Shown here: piece after piece, positions 63,740 to 64,000 of the stretch
Layout: each line of letters opens with the position of its first letter
Position numbering within the stretch: position 1 is the first letter of the stretch
Source: an uncultured Alcaligenaceae bacterium
GTDB lineage: Bacteria; Pseudomonadota; Gammaproteobacteria; Burkholderiales; Burkholderiaceae_B
Assembly (NCBI GenBank): GCA_937952975.1
Contig: CALFXX010000159.1
Coordinates: 62,001-126,000, forward strand
Reading direction: 5' to 3'
DNA: 64,000 nt
The notes under the pieces: generated by a model
Told to the model about the DNA's origin: nothing
Seen by the model: only the letters and a program-made list of their open reading frames with translations
Database searches by the model: none
Made by a program: the position numbers and the translations under genes

Positions 63740-64000
63740 ATGAGTACTAAAAGTAAAACCTTTGGCTACGGCTTAGTTGGTTCGGGCAGCAAGGTATTGA
63801 TGTTCACGGGGACCGATCAAGCGTTTGTCAATGGCGACAAAACCACCTTCACCATTGGAAGCGCCAGCGCGGCCACCATCGGAACAAAACTAGATTTTCA
63901 AGTCGGGCCGTCGTACTCATTCAAGAACTTCAACCCCTCAGAGTGGGGCGTGCCGACGAATATTGAAGCCATTACCAAATGGGGTGACGCGCAAGGATGG
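63740..64000 (+). CDS. Unknown T6SS-linked protein (3'-truncated by window)
   Basis: An open frame starts at ATG 63740, 67 bases after vgrG2, and runs off the window with 87 codons read. The visible part (STKSKTFGYGLVGSGSKVL, FTGTDQAFVNGDKTTFTIG, GTKLDFQVGPSYSFKNFNP) is Gly/Ser/Thr-rich and looks beta-structured, without a signal peptide. No family was recognised. Genes directly downstream of vgrG commonly encode spike extensions, adaptors or effectors, so this is a candidate for one of these. Confidence 0.6.
   Translation, partial: MSTKSKTFGYGLVGSGSKVLMFTGTDQAFVNGDKTTFTIGSASAATIGTKLDFQVGPSYSFKNFNPSEWGVPTNIEAITKWGDAQGW

Noticed and set aside
1..64000. CRISPR arrays, tRNA/rRNA genes, insertion sequences or prophage
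   Set aside because: No regular short direct repeats, cloverleaf-like sequences, transposase or phage structural genes were recognised; the phage-like genes present are T6SS components.

Overview
The window looks like a chromosomal segment of a betaproteobacterium, most likely Burkholderiales and perhaps close to Alcaligenaceae. The grounds are three tripartite-tricarboxylate (Bug/TctC-type) solute receptors without their membrane partners, several CaiB/BaiF CoA-transferases, a Liv-type ABC transporter joined to acyl-CoA genes, and moderate base composition. This placement is inferred from gene content; no rRNA or tRNA was seen. No insertion sequence, phage gene or CRISPR array was found.

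Positions 1-9503 hold a thioesterase fragment, then a leftward operon livG-livF-livK-livH-livM-acyl-CoA dehydrogenase-MDR oxidoreductase-acyl-CoA synthetase. A TetR/NemR-like regulator is divergent from it, with a TAGAC-N5-GTCTA inverted repeat between them. This reads as import, CoA activation and beta-oxidation-type breakdown of an unidentified acid. Positions 9579-13386 carry an orphan MNT nucleotidyltransferase, a serine-type sulfatase convergent with a radical-SAM sulfatase maturase, and a SYLF-domain protein.

Positions 13456-24506 carry Bug receptors, a cupin-like protein, CoA-transferases, a crotonase lacking both usual glutamates, an FAH-family enzyme, UppP, an arylformamidase-like hydrolase and a histidine phosphatase. 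Positions 24530-30933 form a leftward operon (HpcH/HpaI lyase, CaiB, Cat1/RipA-type CoA-transferase, acyl-CoA dehydrogenase, MaoC, MFS). Its composition recalls itaconate/mesaconate/citramalate breakdown. Positions 31028-34630 hold a DUF2889 protein, a lone lptF, a small unknown gene and an asparaginase-family protein with Ser at the usual catalytic Asp.

Positions 34714-64000 are a type VI secretion locus. One core set (tssB, tssC, hcp, tssE, tssF, tssG, clpV, vgrG, PAAR-like, tssA) is flanked by two separate membrane/baseplate modules: tssK1-J1-L1-M1 and tssJ2-K2-L2-M2. TssM2 ends in a LysM peptidoglycan-binding domain, while neither TssL carries an OmpA-like domain. A divergent rightward unit encodes an exported glycine-rich protein, a second VgrG and the start of an unknown gene cut by the window edge. 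The doubled JKLM set with a LysM-tailed TssM is the most unusual feature of the window.
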